64,000 bases of DNA from Marisa cornuarietis (taxonomy: Eukaryota > Mollusca > Gastropoda > Architaenioglossa > Ampullariidae): the NCBI GenBank assembly GCA_004794655.1, contig SMMW01000645.1, forward strand, positions 166,501-230,500. Reading direction: 5' to 3'. Shown one piece after another: positions 11,001 through 23,399 of the stretch (position 1 is the first letter of the stretch; the number at the start of each line of letters is the position of its first letter). The position numbers and the translations under genes were made by a program. The notes under the pieces are model-generated. The model saw only the letters and a list, made by a program, of their open reading frames with translations, was not told where the DNA came from and made no database searches.

Positions 11001-13659
11001 ACTGCAATGAGAATGGTGAGCTGTTCACAGACTTCTGCTTGTTTAATGACCTTGTAATCGGAGGCACAGTCTTTCCTCACAAAACCATTCACAAGACCAC
11101 CTGGACTTCACCAAATGGAAATACAGAAAACCAGATCGATCACATCACCATTAATCGACAGTTTAGAAGAAGTCTGCTGGATGTCAGGGTAAGGCGTGGT
11201 GCAGATGCAGCCTCAGACCACCACCTGCTTGTAGCGATTTTGAAGATAAAGCTGAGGTCTTTTCATGAGTCATCAGACAGACCACACCACAAATTCAACG
11301 TGCAGTTTCTTAGAGATCGCAGGAAGCAAGAAGAGTTCAACTGTGAAGTCAAAAACAGGTTTGAGGCACTGGAGGGACTCTTTGAAGAAACAGTGGCCAA
11401 CCACTGGACAGGATTACAGGAGACCTGGAAGGCTGCCTGCACACGTGTTCTGGGAAGGAAACAGAAACAACACAAGGAATGGCTGAGCATAGGGACCTGG
11501 AAAAAGATAGAGGAAAGGAAAGAGCTGAAGCAGAAGATCAGCCAGTGTCAAGACCAGCAGGAAAGAGAATAGCTCAGAGCAAAGTACTGGGAGATGAACC
11601 GAGAAGTGAAGAAGAGTGCAAGAGGCGACAAGAGACAGTTCTCACACAGGATGACAGAAGAGGCAGAACAAGCAGCTGGGCAAAATAACATGAAAAGACT
11701 ATACAAAATTACAAGAACATCAATGCATGCAGGCCAGTGAAGAATAAAAATGGCAACGTCATTACTGGGGATGCAGAACAAAGATCTCGCTGGGCAGAAC
11801 ACTTTAAAAGAAATACTGAACCGGCCATCACCAGCAACAATTTTGGACATTGCCCCAGTCACCGAGCAACTCCAGGTGAACACCAACCCACCAACCAAGG
11901 CAGAAATCATCAAAGCCATCAAGTCTCTGAAAACTGGTAAGGCGGCAGGCCCAGATGGCATTCCTGCAGAGGCACTCAAGGAAGATCCAACAGCCGCAGC
12001 AGAGATGCTACACCCCCTGCTGCAGAAAATTTGGAAGCAGGAGCAAGTTCCAGCAGACTGGAAACTTGGCTATCTGGTAAAGCTACCCAACAAAGGTGAC
12101 CTGACCCAGTGCAACAACTGGCGTGGGATTATGCTACTGTCCATTCCCAGCAAGGTGCTGACCAGAATCATGCTGGACAGACTGAAGAATGCCCTAGACA
12201 AGAGACTGCGGCAAGAACAGGCAGGCTTTCGGCAGGGTAGATCATGCACAGACCATATCGCTACACTGCGAATCATTATTGAACAGTCCATCGAATGGCA
12301 GTCCCCACTATACATGACATTTGTGGACTTTGAGAAGGCATTTGACTCCGTAGACAGAGAGACCATCTGGAAGTTGATGCAGCACTACGGATTTCCACCA
12401 AAGTTCATTGCCATCATCCAACAGCTGTATGAGGACTCGACATGCCAGGTGATCCACAATGGGAAGCTGACGGACCCCTTTGCAGTGACCCCTTATAGAC
12501 TGGATCATGAGAAGAACAACCTCTTACAGCAACACAGGCATTCAATGGACCTTTGCCACGCAACCTGAGGATCAAGACTTTGCAGACGACATCAGCCTGC
12601 TGTCCCACAAGCAACAACATGCACAGACAAAGCTCACTCGGCTCTCAAAAGAAGCAGCGACAACTGGCCTGACAATCAACATAAAGAAGACAGAGATAAT
12701 GCGGATCAACAACAAGCAAGAAGCCCCACTTCAGCTACACGGGGAATGTATCACAGAGACTGACCGCTTCACCTACCTAGGCAGCATAGTCACCAAGGAT
12801 GGAGGTGCAGATGAAGATGTAAGAAGCAGAATAAATAAAGCCAGGCAAGCATTCCACATCCTGCGACCCATCTGGAATTCCAAGGCACTATCTCAGCATA
12901 CCAAGATCCGCATCTTTCATACAAATGTAAAATCTGTCCTTCTATATGGGTCTGAGACATGGCGTGTAACAAACAACATCACCAGGAAGATTCAAACATT
13001 CATAAACAGATGTCTGCGGCACATTTTCAACATCAGATGGCCCGAGAGAATCTCCAATGCATACCTGTGGGAGAGAGCCAACCAGAAACCTGCCAGCCAA
13101 GACATCAAGAAGCGAAAGTGGGGCTGGATCGGCCACATCCTGCGAAAGCCGGCCGAAAATCTAACACGACAAGCTCTGGACTGGAACCCACAGGGGAGAC
13201 GCAGGGTTGGGAGACCCAGACAGACGTGGAGAAGATCGGTCCACGGCGAGGCGGAGGCAGCTGGAATGACATGGACCCAACTGGGGAGGGAGGCCCAGAA
13301 CCGGGTTCGCTGGCGTGGTGTAGTTGCGGCCCTTTGCTCCACTGGGGGCGAAAAGGAATAAGAAGAAGACTGACCACGGCTCAGAGAAGATGCCAAGTAC
13401 TCTTTTCGCACTGAGAAAGTACCGAGAAGTTCTTGTTACCTTACCTACACTTGATATATTTACTCACATAACATATAATCATGGATTATATTGGAGAAAC
13501 ACACCCAACTTCCTTAAACCAATTATCAACTAGGCAGCGGGAACAGAGAGGAGGACCATACACCTTCTTACCCCTGAACAGCCTGCAGATGGCAGTGTTG
13601 GAAAGAATTTTGTTTTGACCATCGTACCGGGTGTAAAATAATCTTGGATGTTTTTTTTA

Positions 13660-13754
<95 letters not shown>

Positions 13755-16700
13755 AGAAGATTTATAGAGCAGGCGGCGGCGAGCTAAATGTGATTTACAA
13801 GATACAAGGAACATGATGGGATGGGAAGAGGAAAAGATGGAGAAAGCATAAACCGATCACAGTAGGAATTTCTGAAATAAAGTCCAGGCTGTAAAGCATG
13901 CAGCGTGCCCAATGTACAGAGAGACAAAGTCAGGGCATTTCAAATATTGGGACTACAGAAAGGTAATAAGCGACGCCCGAACCCCTCCAGTAATGAAGCG
14001 AGAGTAAGTCGTTTCCTAGGCACCATTTGGAACGTAAGGAAAGTCGTCTGGTTACCGAAGTTATATGGCGGTGTTTCTTTATCTTAGGCCACCTTTGCCA
14101 CCACTTTATAACTACAGCTTTAGGAGTAAAGCAACATCTGCAGGATCTGGAATAATTATAGTTTTGGAAGTAAAACGCTTGTCCTTGAGTTCCCTATATT
14201 GCCTCAGGCAAACGACTCACCATAACTCCGGAAGTAAATGAACTCTTTCCTACGTCCCTTATGTTGTGATCGCAAGCACGCTGCTGTTCCAAATGTAGGA
14301 CGCATCCAAGACGTTTGTTTACATTTCTCATAAGCAACGCCGTTTGGCAGACTGCAAAGCTTTTCGTGCTTCAAGTTTGTGACAGACAGTTAGCAAAACT
14401 CCTAAGAGTATCACAGGATCGTTCGAGATTTTTTAGGGCGTTATAGAATTGTTTTCACAAACTGTCAATGTATCCAGCCCAAACGCACACGAAAATGGTG
14501 GCTTCAACTTTCGTTTAGCTGAAATTGCAAGTAACGTCACCAACTATAAATTAATTGTTCATGTATTAATATTTATTTAATATAACTAAATATTAATTTG
14601 AGATTACACTGCATTAAAACGCCTTTACGTATTGTATATAACAGTAAGAGATTATCAACAGCACACATATAAATGTTCTTTTCTCCCTTCCCCACTATAT
14701 TTCAGTCACTTGTGAGTATACATCAACAGCGTTCGATCGTCAAACACGCAATCAGACACACAGCTATATATACATATATCCAGTCAAATCAAACACATAT
14801 ATCAAAAGCGAAAAATGTCAAATGCATTCCACACACACACTTGTAGCATCTGCACATATATACTAAGAAATACCTTCAATCTCATTAAACATCCAAAACG
14901 AACACATAGACATTTCTAGTCTCATTGACTCGACTTAGATTTCACATACATATTTTCCTCCTTCGTGATACATATAAATCATAAATCAAAAGAACTCTAC
15001 TCCTGTCAAACATACACATCAGGTGTGTATATGTATAATACTCAATTATATTCAAATAACAAACATTTACACACATACATACAGACACGCTCGCACGCAC
15101 AAACACACAAACACGAAAGAATCTTCTGAGGAGAGAAGGGGCATGTAGCTGACTCCCTGAGCAGACCAAATTACAGGTACACAGAAGCATTAAGCATGTC
15201 TTCCTCCAGTTTACACGTGTATATAAAAGAATTTTGAGCCCAAAAGTCTCAGACATTCCGTTTCAAAGTGTGCATCACACCCTAATAAAATAATATATTG
15301 GCTTATCCTGCAGTTACAAACATTCTGAAAATTTTCAGAAAGCATCTTTTTCATATAGAGTTGGTCTTTGACATTTTGCAATGTCAAAATAAATTATCAC
15401 TCGTTTCTTTTTAAATTGAAAGTTCAAAAACATTATTTTTAAGCCCCCATGTACGTTACCATGGTGTTAGTGCCAAAGACTCTATTACAGTTATTTTATC
15501 AAACGTTAAAGCTTTTCGTCCTCCATATTTTGTTTAAAATGTTTGCCCATTCCACTAATTTTCAAATTTTCCACAGCATTCTATATCCTAGCCAGAAATT
15601 CATAAAAGCACGGTCGTGTATAAATGGACTTATGACTGACTGCCAAGACTAACGATTAGCCTCTTGCGAAGTTATCCGCTGTTGGGTCTCGGCGAACACG
15701 ATCAAAACCAGACTTCCGGAAGAGCAGTGCAAAATGGACTGAGACATTTGCCTCTTGCACAGTGGTATGCAACTACGCAGCAGTATTAACCAACTCTTGA
15801 TTATTGAAATATTGTTGTTAATCTCGCCGGCTCTGCTGAAATAGTTATTGTCGTTTCCGAAAGCAGAAGCTTGGTACTGACTAGTCTCATTCTTGTAGAT
15901 AACTAAAAATATCCTCTGCAAGCAGTCCAGTAATACAAGTCAGTAATAATATTGTTAGGATCATTTTGATATTGAATATAGTACCTTAATAACTTGCTTT
16001 TACTATTTTCTATTATACTTGCTACAATTTTTGAATGGGTTAGATAAGCAAGTTAAAGCTGCTTTGCCCTGTCTACACCCGCGTTCTATTCTAAACCAGA
16101 CTGAAATATTGACAGCTAAAGTAATAATTTATAAGATAAATCTATTTCTCAACAAATATTTTATCTAAAAATAAGCGACCTTTGTAATTACGAATAAAGA
16201 TTCAGTCTATAGCGTTAAATATTGTTTCAAAGTCCAGATTTAGGACTAATTTCAGTTAAATTTTTTTATCTGGTAGATGTGAAAAAAGGTTATAACTTAA
16301 TCTAATTTCATCCCCTCCGTATATGTCTCCAAAAATCTACTTTGGTCGTCAGTGTTTTGGGTCTTAGAAGAAAAAGGATACTTTTAATTCGTTGCTCTAC
16401 ACAAGTAGAGCGAATTTTATAAATCACTTTTAAAATCGAATTGTTTTTTTAGTTGTTATTCGTTCCCTTTGTTTACCCCCTTTACTGATACAATAATGAG
16501 GTGCTCTTTTTGTTTCGGACGATTATCCTTTTCTAAAGATTTCATCTGTGAACCTAATAATAAAAACTTTTAATTAAATTGAAAAATTCTACAGATAAAC
16601 CATCTTTCCCAGGGGTATTACCATATTCTTTATGGCATTTATCACGTCTGCTTATCTTAGATCAACTTCCATAGTTTTGCTAGAAGCTCAAGAATATGCT

Positions 16701-18504
16701 GCATTAACACGATTCAGCTACACTGTTTTGCTATTGCTTTACATTAAAATACAGTTCAATGACCTTGTTTTTATATTAGTATAATACTTTATTTATCCCA
16801 GCGTGCAATTCGGGTTGGTTCAATATAAAAGGACAAAAACAATACCAAAACTTTATGCTTTAATTTTAACTTGACCATATTGCTTGACATTAATGCACAG
16901 TTCTACAACCCTGCTTTTACATTGCATTATATTACCACTGGTCAACAACCTTGTTTTGATATTGCTTGTCAGTGAAACTCTTTACTTCATTCCTGATGTC
17001 ATTTAAGTCATAGTAACAGCCTGTTTAATGCGTTTCATAATTCCTTTGTTAATGTCATTTGTTTTTTTAAGTTTACAAAAATACCTTTTTAACTCAAACA
17101 TGGTGGCCTTCAAGACTCGGCCAAAGGATGTGATTTAGACGTGATTGTAAGTAAACGATTCCTTACCAACACGAAATTTTTGATCGGGCACGATTTAAAA
17201 CGTTTATATTTTTCACTGAAACTCAACTTTATAATTCATTTGCCTGGCCCTTTATTACGTTTGTTCCACACACCCACTGAGCTGATATTTACTTGTGTCA
17301 GACTTGGAAAAAAAATGGAATGGAGCGACAGAGTATATGCGAAAGAACTATTTGCTGGTAATTGGGTTCTGCGAGCTAAAGAGGAATTTTAAAACAGGTA
17401 AGCTTATAACACCTTTCGTTTCCTTCTCCGCCACACGAGAGTACTTGAAGTCACTCAGCCTTAAGTGAAGGTAATCTGCTGATGGTTCATCCGGATGAGG
17501 AAAATCCCCGATGATAGGGTCCTTGAAGGATGCCAGTAGCTTTTCAATATCTTCTTTTCGCTTGCTCACTCGAACCCTTGAAAGCCACTCTTTAGCAAAT
17601 CTGTTGTCAACAGCACAGACGTATTCCTAATGGCCCGAATGAGAATAAACACTCTACAGACATGACACAGCTGCTGAGCAATAATTAACCCAATACAGCA
17701 TTTTCACCACAGATTGATACTCACATTTTCCACATCCTAAAGAGCAGAGGATAAAGACGAAGGTAGATATCATGGAACAGGTCGGAAGGCAGGTCTTTTG
17801 ACATACCTTTTATTATTATTTGTGAGGCGTTCTTTTCCGTACATAAGTTGACCTGTAAATAACATTAGTCAACAAATGAACATAAAAGGTATTAATTTAA
17901 ATGCTTGACTAAATTGCAGTTATTAAAATAAATAATAGCAATCAATAAAATAATTATTATAAATTAATAGACTTTTCCGCTAATAAGAAAGTGTCTCCCG
18001 TCTGTTGACTTTTCATGCTGAATGTATAGACTGCTAAATATGGTATTTCTGACAGAATCTTTGGCATCACGAAATTGCTCTCCTTTTAATATTGTGATAG
18101 TTATGTTTATATCACAAAATACATTATTATCTAGATAACTGTCGTCTTACACTTAGCCTACAAATAGCTCACCTGAACCACCGGTTCACAGACGGACTTA
18201 AAAAAGCACTCAATGATGGCTTTGGCCCGCATGCTAAGGAATTGGTCTTGCTTTTGGACTGGTATCCGGATATTTGCAAAACAGCCTATGCTAGACATCA
18301 TTTGTTTCCTGAATCTGTAACACGTCATTATTACCTGTCTATCCCTTAAGCAATACAGAACAGCAATTTGTTTTTATTTATATCTAACATTTTCTTATAC
18401 TAGTGAACTAACGCTGATTCTAAGCTTGCAATAAGGCTTCTTGCAGCTTTAATAATAGTGAAAGTGTGTGTGTGTAATGTGTGTAAGAGAAAGAATGAGA
18501 AAGA

Positions 18505-18540
<36 letters not shown>

Positions 18541-21500
18541 ACATAGACGTCAGAAAAAAACGGTTGTGGTCAACACCTTTTGTTCATGTTGGCATTTTGT
18601 TGTTGAGCGTGTAGGACAAAGTGATTAACAAAACTTGCCTGTTGGCTTCCACCCAAAAGCGGAGGTCCGCTGGCAGCTTGTTCACTTGGATCAGGACATT
18701 TTTTGAAATCTCACGTTCATACACTGCGTGCTCGATTCCTTCCGAGTCAGTCGTACTGAGTTTTTCTGCGATATTTAGACAAATAATATGCTTGAAAGAT
18801 TAAACAACCGCTTGATTTATACCAAATACGATTGGTTCTTCCAAATTCAAACCTCGATCCTTAGTGAAAATTTCATGAAGTTTTGAAATATGTCTGTCTT
18901 CATTCTTCCTCTCTCTCTCTCTCTTTCTCTATTATTTGCTGACAGACAAAACAACTTTCTGCTTAAAGAAAACCATGAGAATAATTATCAATAGTGATGT
19001 TATTGTTGTATATCTTTTATAGCACAGTGATGTAAATTAATCATAGCTATGTAATGAAATACTTGATGTCAAAAGTAAGTCTTTAAAAGCACAAATGCCA
19101 CAACATGTTTATGTGATTTTTACTAGAAACACAGGTTCTGGCTACTAGCTCATTAGTAATCGAGCCTCTCGAGCCTTGCTGAGAGGCACATGTTTTATCC
19201 TTTTTTTTCCCTCAGTCCCAGATACTTTTATAGATGCGCTCTGAATCAGAGCCAATTACAATTTTCAACTGGTGTTGCTCTAACGTATAATGATAATGTT
19301 GGTGAGGTATATTTTACAGAATTCTATTAAATTAACTTTTTAGTTTATAATCAGGATGCTTGCTGTTGTTGTTGCTCACTTCCCACTTTAAATAAGCCTA
19401 GGCCTACTTAATAAAAAGTTTGAGTTTGAGTTCTCTATTTCTTACAAAGTTGCATAACAGTGTGGACAAAAGACTTGTGTCTATAAATATACATTTGCTG
19501 TTGTTTTAGCTATAAAAGCCCAGAAGTGATTTCCACAGCAAAACTACAAACAGCAAGGCTTTATGAGAATACATTCTGTCATCGCTATCTCACATTCTAT
19601 CTGACATGAGTTTATTCTATAGATTATTTTAAACCTCAAAAATTAAGCTTCTGCAATATTGTACTATCTCTGTGTCACAAGAGTTATCAATATTAAAGCT
19701 ATTTTTCTTTTAATACCCTTGAACATTGTTGATGTTCCTTTAAAATGACATGTGAAGGTCAAGGACGCTCACCACGAGGGCGACTTGCTGTGGCTCGCTA
19801 GCATTTTAGCTTTATTACTGTTTTTCTACATATTAATTGCTTAGTTAGTTTAGTTTATCGAATTGTTAGGGTTCACTTCTACGGTAGTGGACTTGTGAAC
19901 GTTATGCAGTGTGCTTGGTTGTGCTGTGTTTTGTATATTTTCCTGGACTTCGAGTGAAACTGACTAACAAGATGGCGGACCTCCACTATGTCGTACAGCC
20001 GTGAGTACCTTTTCGCACTCTCTTCGACTTCGGCGACCCTCCACACCTTTCCAACTGATATCCTACCTAAAGACTCGGCCGTCCATCAGAAAAAAAAGCG
20101 AAAGAGAGGTAGGAGAGGAGGAGTTCAGCGCAGGCTGAGGAAATACGGTCTTAACGACAAACGTAAATTTCCACCACCACTACACCTAAGCACCATACGA
20201 GGTGCAAATGGTGGGAAAAAGAAATGTGACCGAAATTTTAATGAGAATTTTTCTTTGTCAAAGAGTGGGGGACTTTCAACAGAAAAGAAAAGTGTGACAA
20301 GTATATGTGTTGGTCACTTAAATGTGCAGTCAGTCTGCAACAAGGCTGTGGACATTCATGATTTAGTGCTGGAAAATGACTTTGATGCATTTTTCTTGTC
20401 AGAGACATGGTTAAAAGAGATAGGCAATGAACCAGTAATCAAAGACCTTACACCACAGGGCTATACCTTTGCACATAATCCCAGGAGTGGTAGGAGTGGA
20501 GGTGGAGTTGGTGTCCTATTTAAACTACATCTGAAGTTTACAGTGCTGAAGAGACACAGTACAGGTCCTTTGAGTATATAACAGCAAGACTGACATTAGC
20601 CAAGCAGACATTAGAGATCATTTGTTTATATAGACCTCCTCCATCTAAAAAGAATCAGCTTTCAGATTCTCTGTTTCATGAGGAGTTTGCCATGCTGCTG
20701 GACAGTTTACTCACAAAGGAGAAGTTTCTTATTTTGGGGGATGTAAATTTTCATTTTGATAGACCTCAAGATAGTGATGTGAAGCGGTTGATTGAGGCTT
20801 TAGCTAGCCGTGGTCTTTGTCAGCTGATTGAAAAACCAACTCATAGACTTGGACACATTCTGGACTGGGTTATCACTCGTGCGCCATCAGTATCACTGGT
20901 CAAGTCAGCTGTTGTCGAGGATTTTTTGATTTCAGACCATTTTGTGCAGTCCGTGGTGACTGATCTCTCTCGACCAAGGCGTAAAAAGACATCTGTTTTG
21001 TGTAGAAATTTGAAGAAAATTGACCTGAACGCTTTCAGAGAAGACCTGCTTCAGTCAAAGTTGTTATTAGATCCTCCCACAGATGTTGATCAGTTAGCAG
21101 AGTTATATAATCAGACTCTATCAGGGCTGCTTGATAAGCATGCTCTTGCAGTTAGCAAAATTGTTGTAGATAGACCAGATTGTGCGTGGTTTTGTGAGGG
21201 GGTGAGTGAAGCCAAGAAACAGAGACAGCTGGCAGAGAAAAAGTGGAGGAAGACCAAACTTGAGATTGACAGACAGCTGTATAAGTTAGCCAGAAATAAA
21301 TATGTCTGTGCTGTAAAACAGGCTAAATCGTTATTCGTGCAGAAGCAGCTAGAGGCTGCGAGTAAAAATCCCAGAAGGACTTTTGACATTGTGAACAGCC
21401 TGCTGGGTAAGAACGGAACTAGTCCGGTTCTTCCTGAGGTGGATGTCAAGTCAGCTGCTGATCAGCTGTCTTCCTTCTTTGTTAATAAGATAAAGGAAAT

Positions 21501-23327
21501 TAGTGCTGGACTTGAGAGTGCAGCTTGTGAGTTGCCAGAGTGTGAGGAAGACTATTCTGTGCCATTTGCTGGTGTACCGCTGACTTCTTTCACGTCTATT
21601 GATGAGAGCTACTTGAGGAAATTTGTAGCAAGATCAACAAAAACTTCATGTGCTGTGGATCCTGTACCAACTAAATTTGTTATTCAACTTCTGGACATTC
21701 TATTTCCTGTCATTTTGGACATTATTAATGCCAGATTGAAAGCAGGTTGTGTTCCACGGTGTTTTAAGCAGGCTGTTGTCAAGCCCTTGTTGAAAAAGGC
21801 AAACCTGGCTCCCTCTGACTGTAAAAACTATCGTCCAGTGTCAAATTTATCATATATTTCCAAGCTACTTGAGAGGGTGGTCGCAGAACAGCTTATGACC
21901 CATTTTATTACTCATGGCTGCCTAGATAAATTTCAGTCAGCATATCGTCCTGGCTTCAGCACAGAAACTGCTCTTCTTCGTGTGACCAATGACATTCTTT
22001 GTAGTGTCAACTCTGGCAACTTAGTGCTGTTAGTATTGCTCGACCTGAGTAGTGCATTTGACACCATCAACCACCGCCTGCTGCTCCAGAGACTGTCGTC
22101 AGAGGCTGGTATCCAGGGCGCTGCGCTGCAGTGGATTGACTCCTATCTTGCCGATAGATCTCAGAGAGTGGTTGTCGGCTCTGCAAGCTCTGAGGCAGTT
22201 CCTCTGGTGTGTGGCGTACCACAGGGATCCGTTCTGGGTCCATTATTATTTTCTGTATATACTTCACAGCTTGGACAGGTAATTGAACGCTTTCAGATGG
22301 GACGTCAGTTCTTTGCGGACGATACACAGATTCTGCAGTTTTCCCCCCGACCCAGCAGTGGCTAGGAATGCGCTTCAACGACTTGAATCTTGTTGTGTTG
22401 CTGTGAAGGCCTGGATGACCAGAAATCGTCTTAAACTCAACGACGACAAGACAGAAGCGTTACTGTGCGGCCCCAGGGCCAGAAGGGAGCAGATCGGCAT
22501 TAGTGCCGGGCAGGTCGGTGACGCCTCCATAGCCTTTGCTGACTGTGTACGGGACATAGGGCTGTTTATTGATGCAGAGCTCTCCATGTGTAATCATGTT
22601 AGTTCTGTTGTGGCAAAATCCTACTACTTTTTGAGGACTTTAGGTAGACTACGGCCCATGCTGACTCAAGCTGCTGCCAACTCACTTCCTGTGGCTACCA
22701 TCATATCAAGATTAGACTACTGTAATAGTGCATTGTGGGGTATACCTGCTACGCAGTTGGATCGACTCCAAAGAGTTCAAAACACAGCCGCCAGGATTGT
22801 CACCCGTGCAAAGTCGTCCACTGAGCACATCACGCCTATCCTACAGAGCCTTCACTGGCTCCCAGTAAAAAAGCGCATTGACCACAAAGTGCTTTCGATT
22901 GCACAGTCCTGCATGTTTAAAACTGCTCCTGAATATTTACAAGAGGTAGTTCCTCCTTACCGGCCGTCACGTGGTCTGCGCTCTGGCTCCCAGTCACGCT
23001 TCTGTCTCCCTGCAGTGGAAGACACAAACAAGAAGCGCACTGGAGCCAGGGCCTTAAAAAACGCGGCACCTAAACTGTGGAATGCTCTGCCATCGTCATT
23101 GTCCACCATCACCTCACCAACCACGTTTCGAAAAAGACTGAAGACCCATCTGTTTACTTAAGACGGACTTAAATTTAAACAACCAAGCAACACTTGTGTC
23201 TTTATTTTTTACTTTCCTGGTGTTTATCTATTTATTTACTTTATTTTTTTTCTTCTTTTTTTATTTATTTTGTATTTGCTGCGCAATGAGCATTCTTCCG
23301 AATGGATACCTGCGCAATACAAATGGA

Positions 23328-23399
<72 letters not shown>

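Noticed and set aside
18560..18630. Block conserved with 53215-53265 and ending in a donor-like AAAAG/GT, considered as a mini-exon
   Set aside because: Exon 20 joins exon 21 in phase through the GC donor without it, there is no acceptor next to it, and the frames contain stops.
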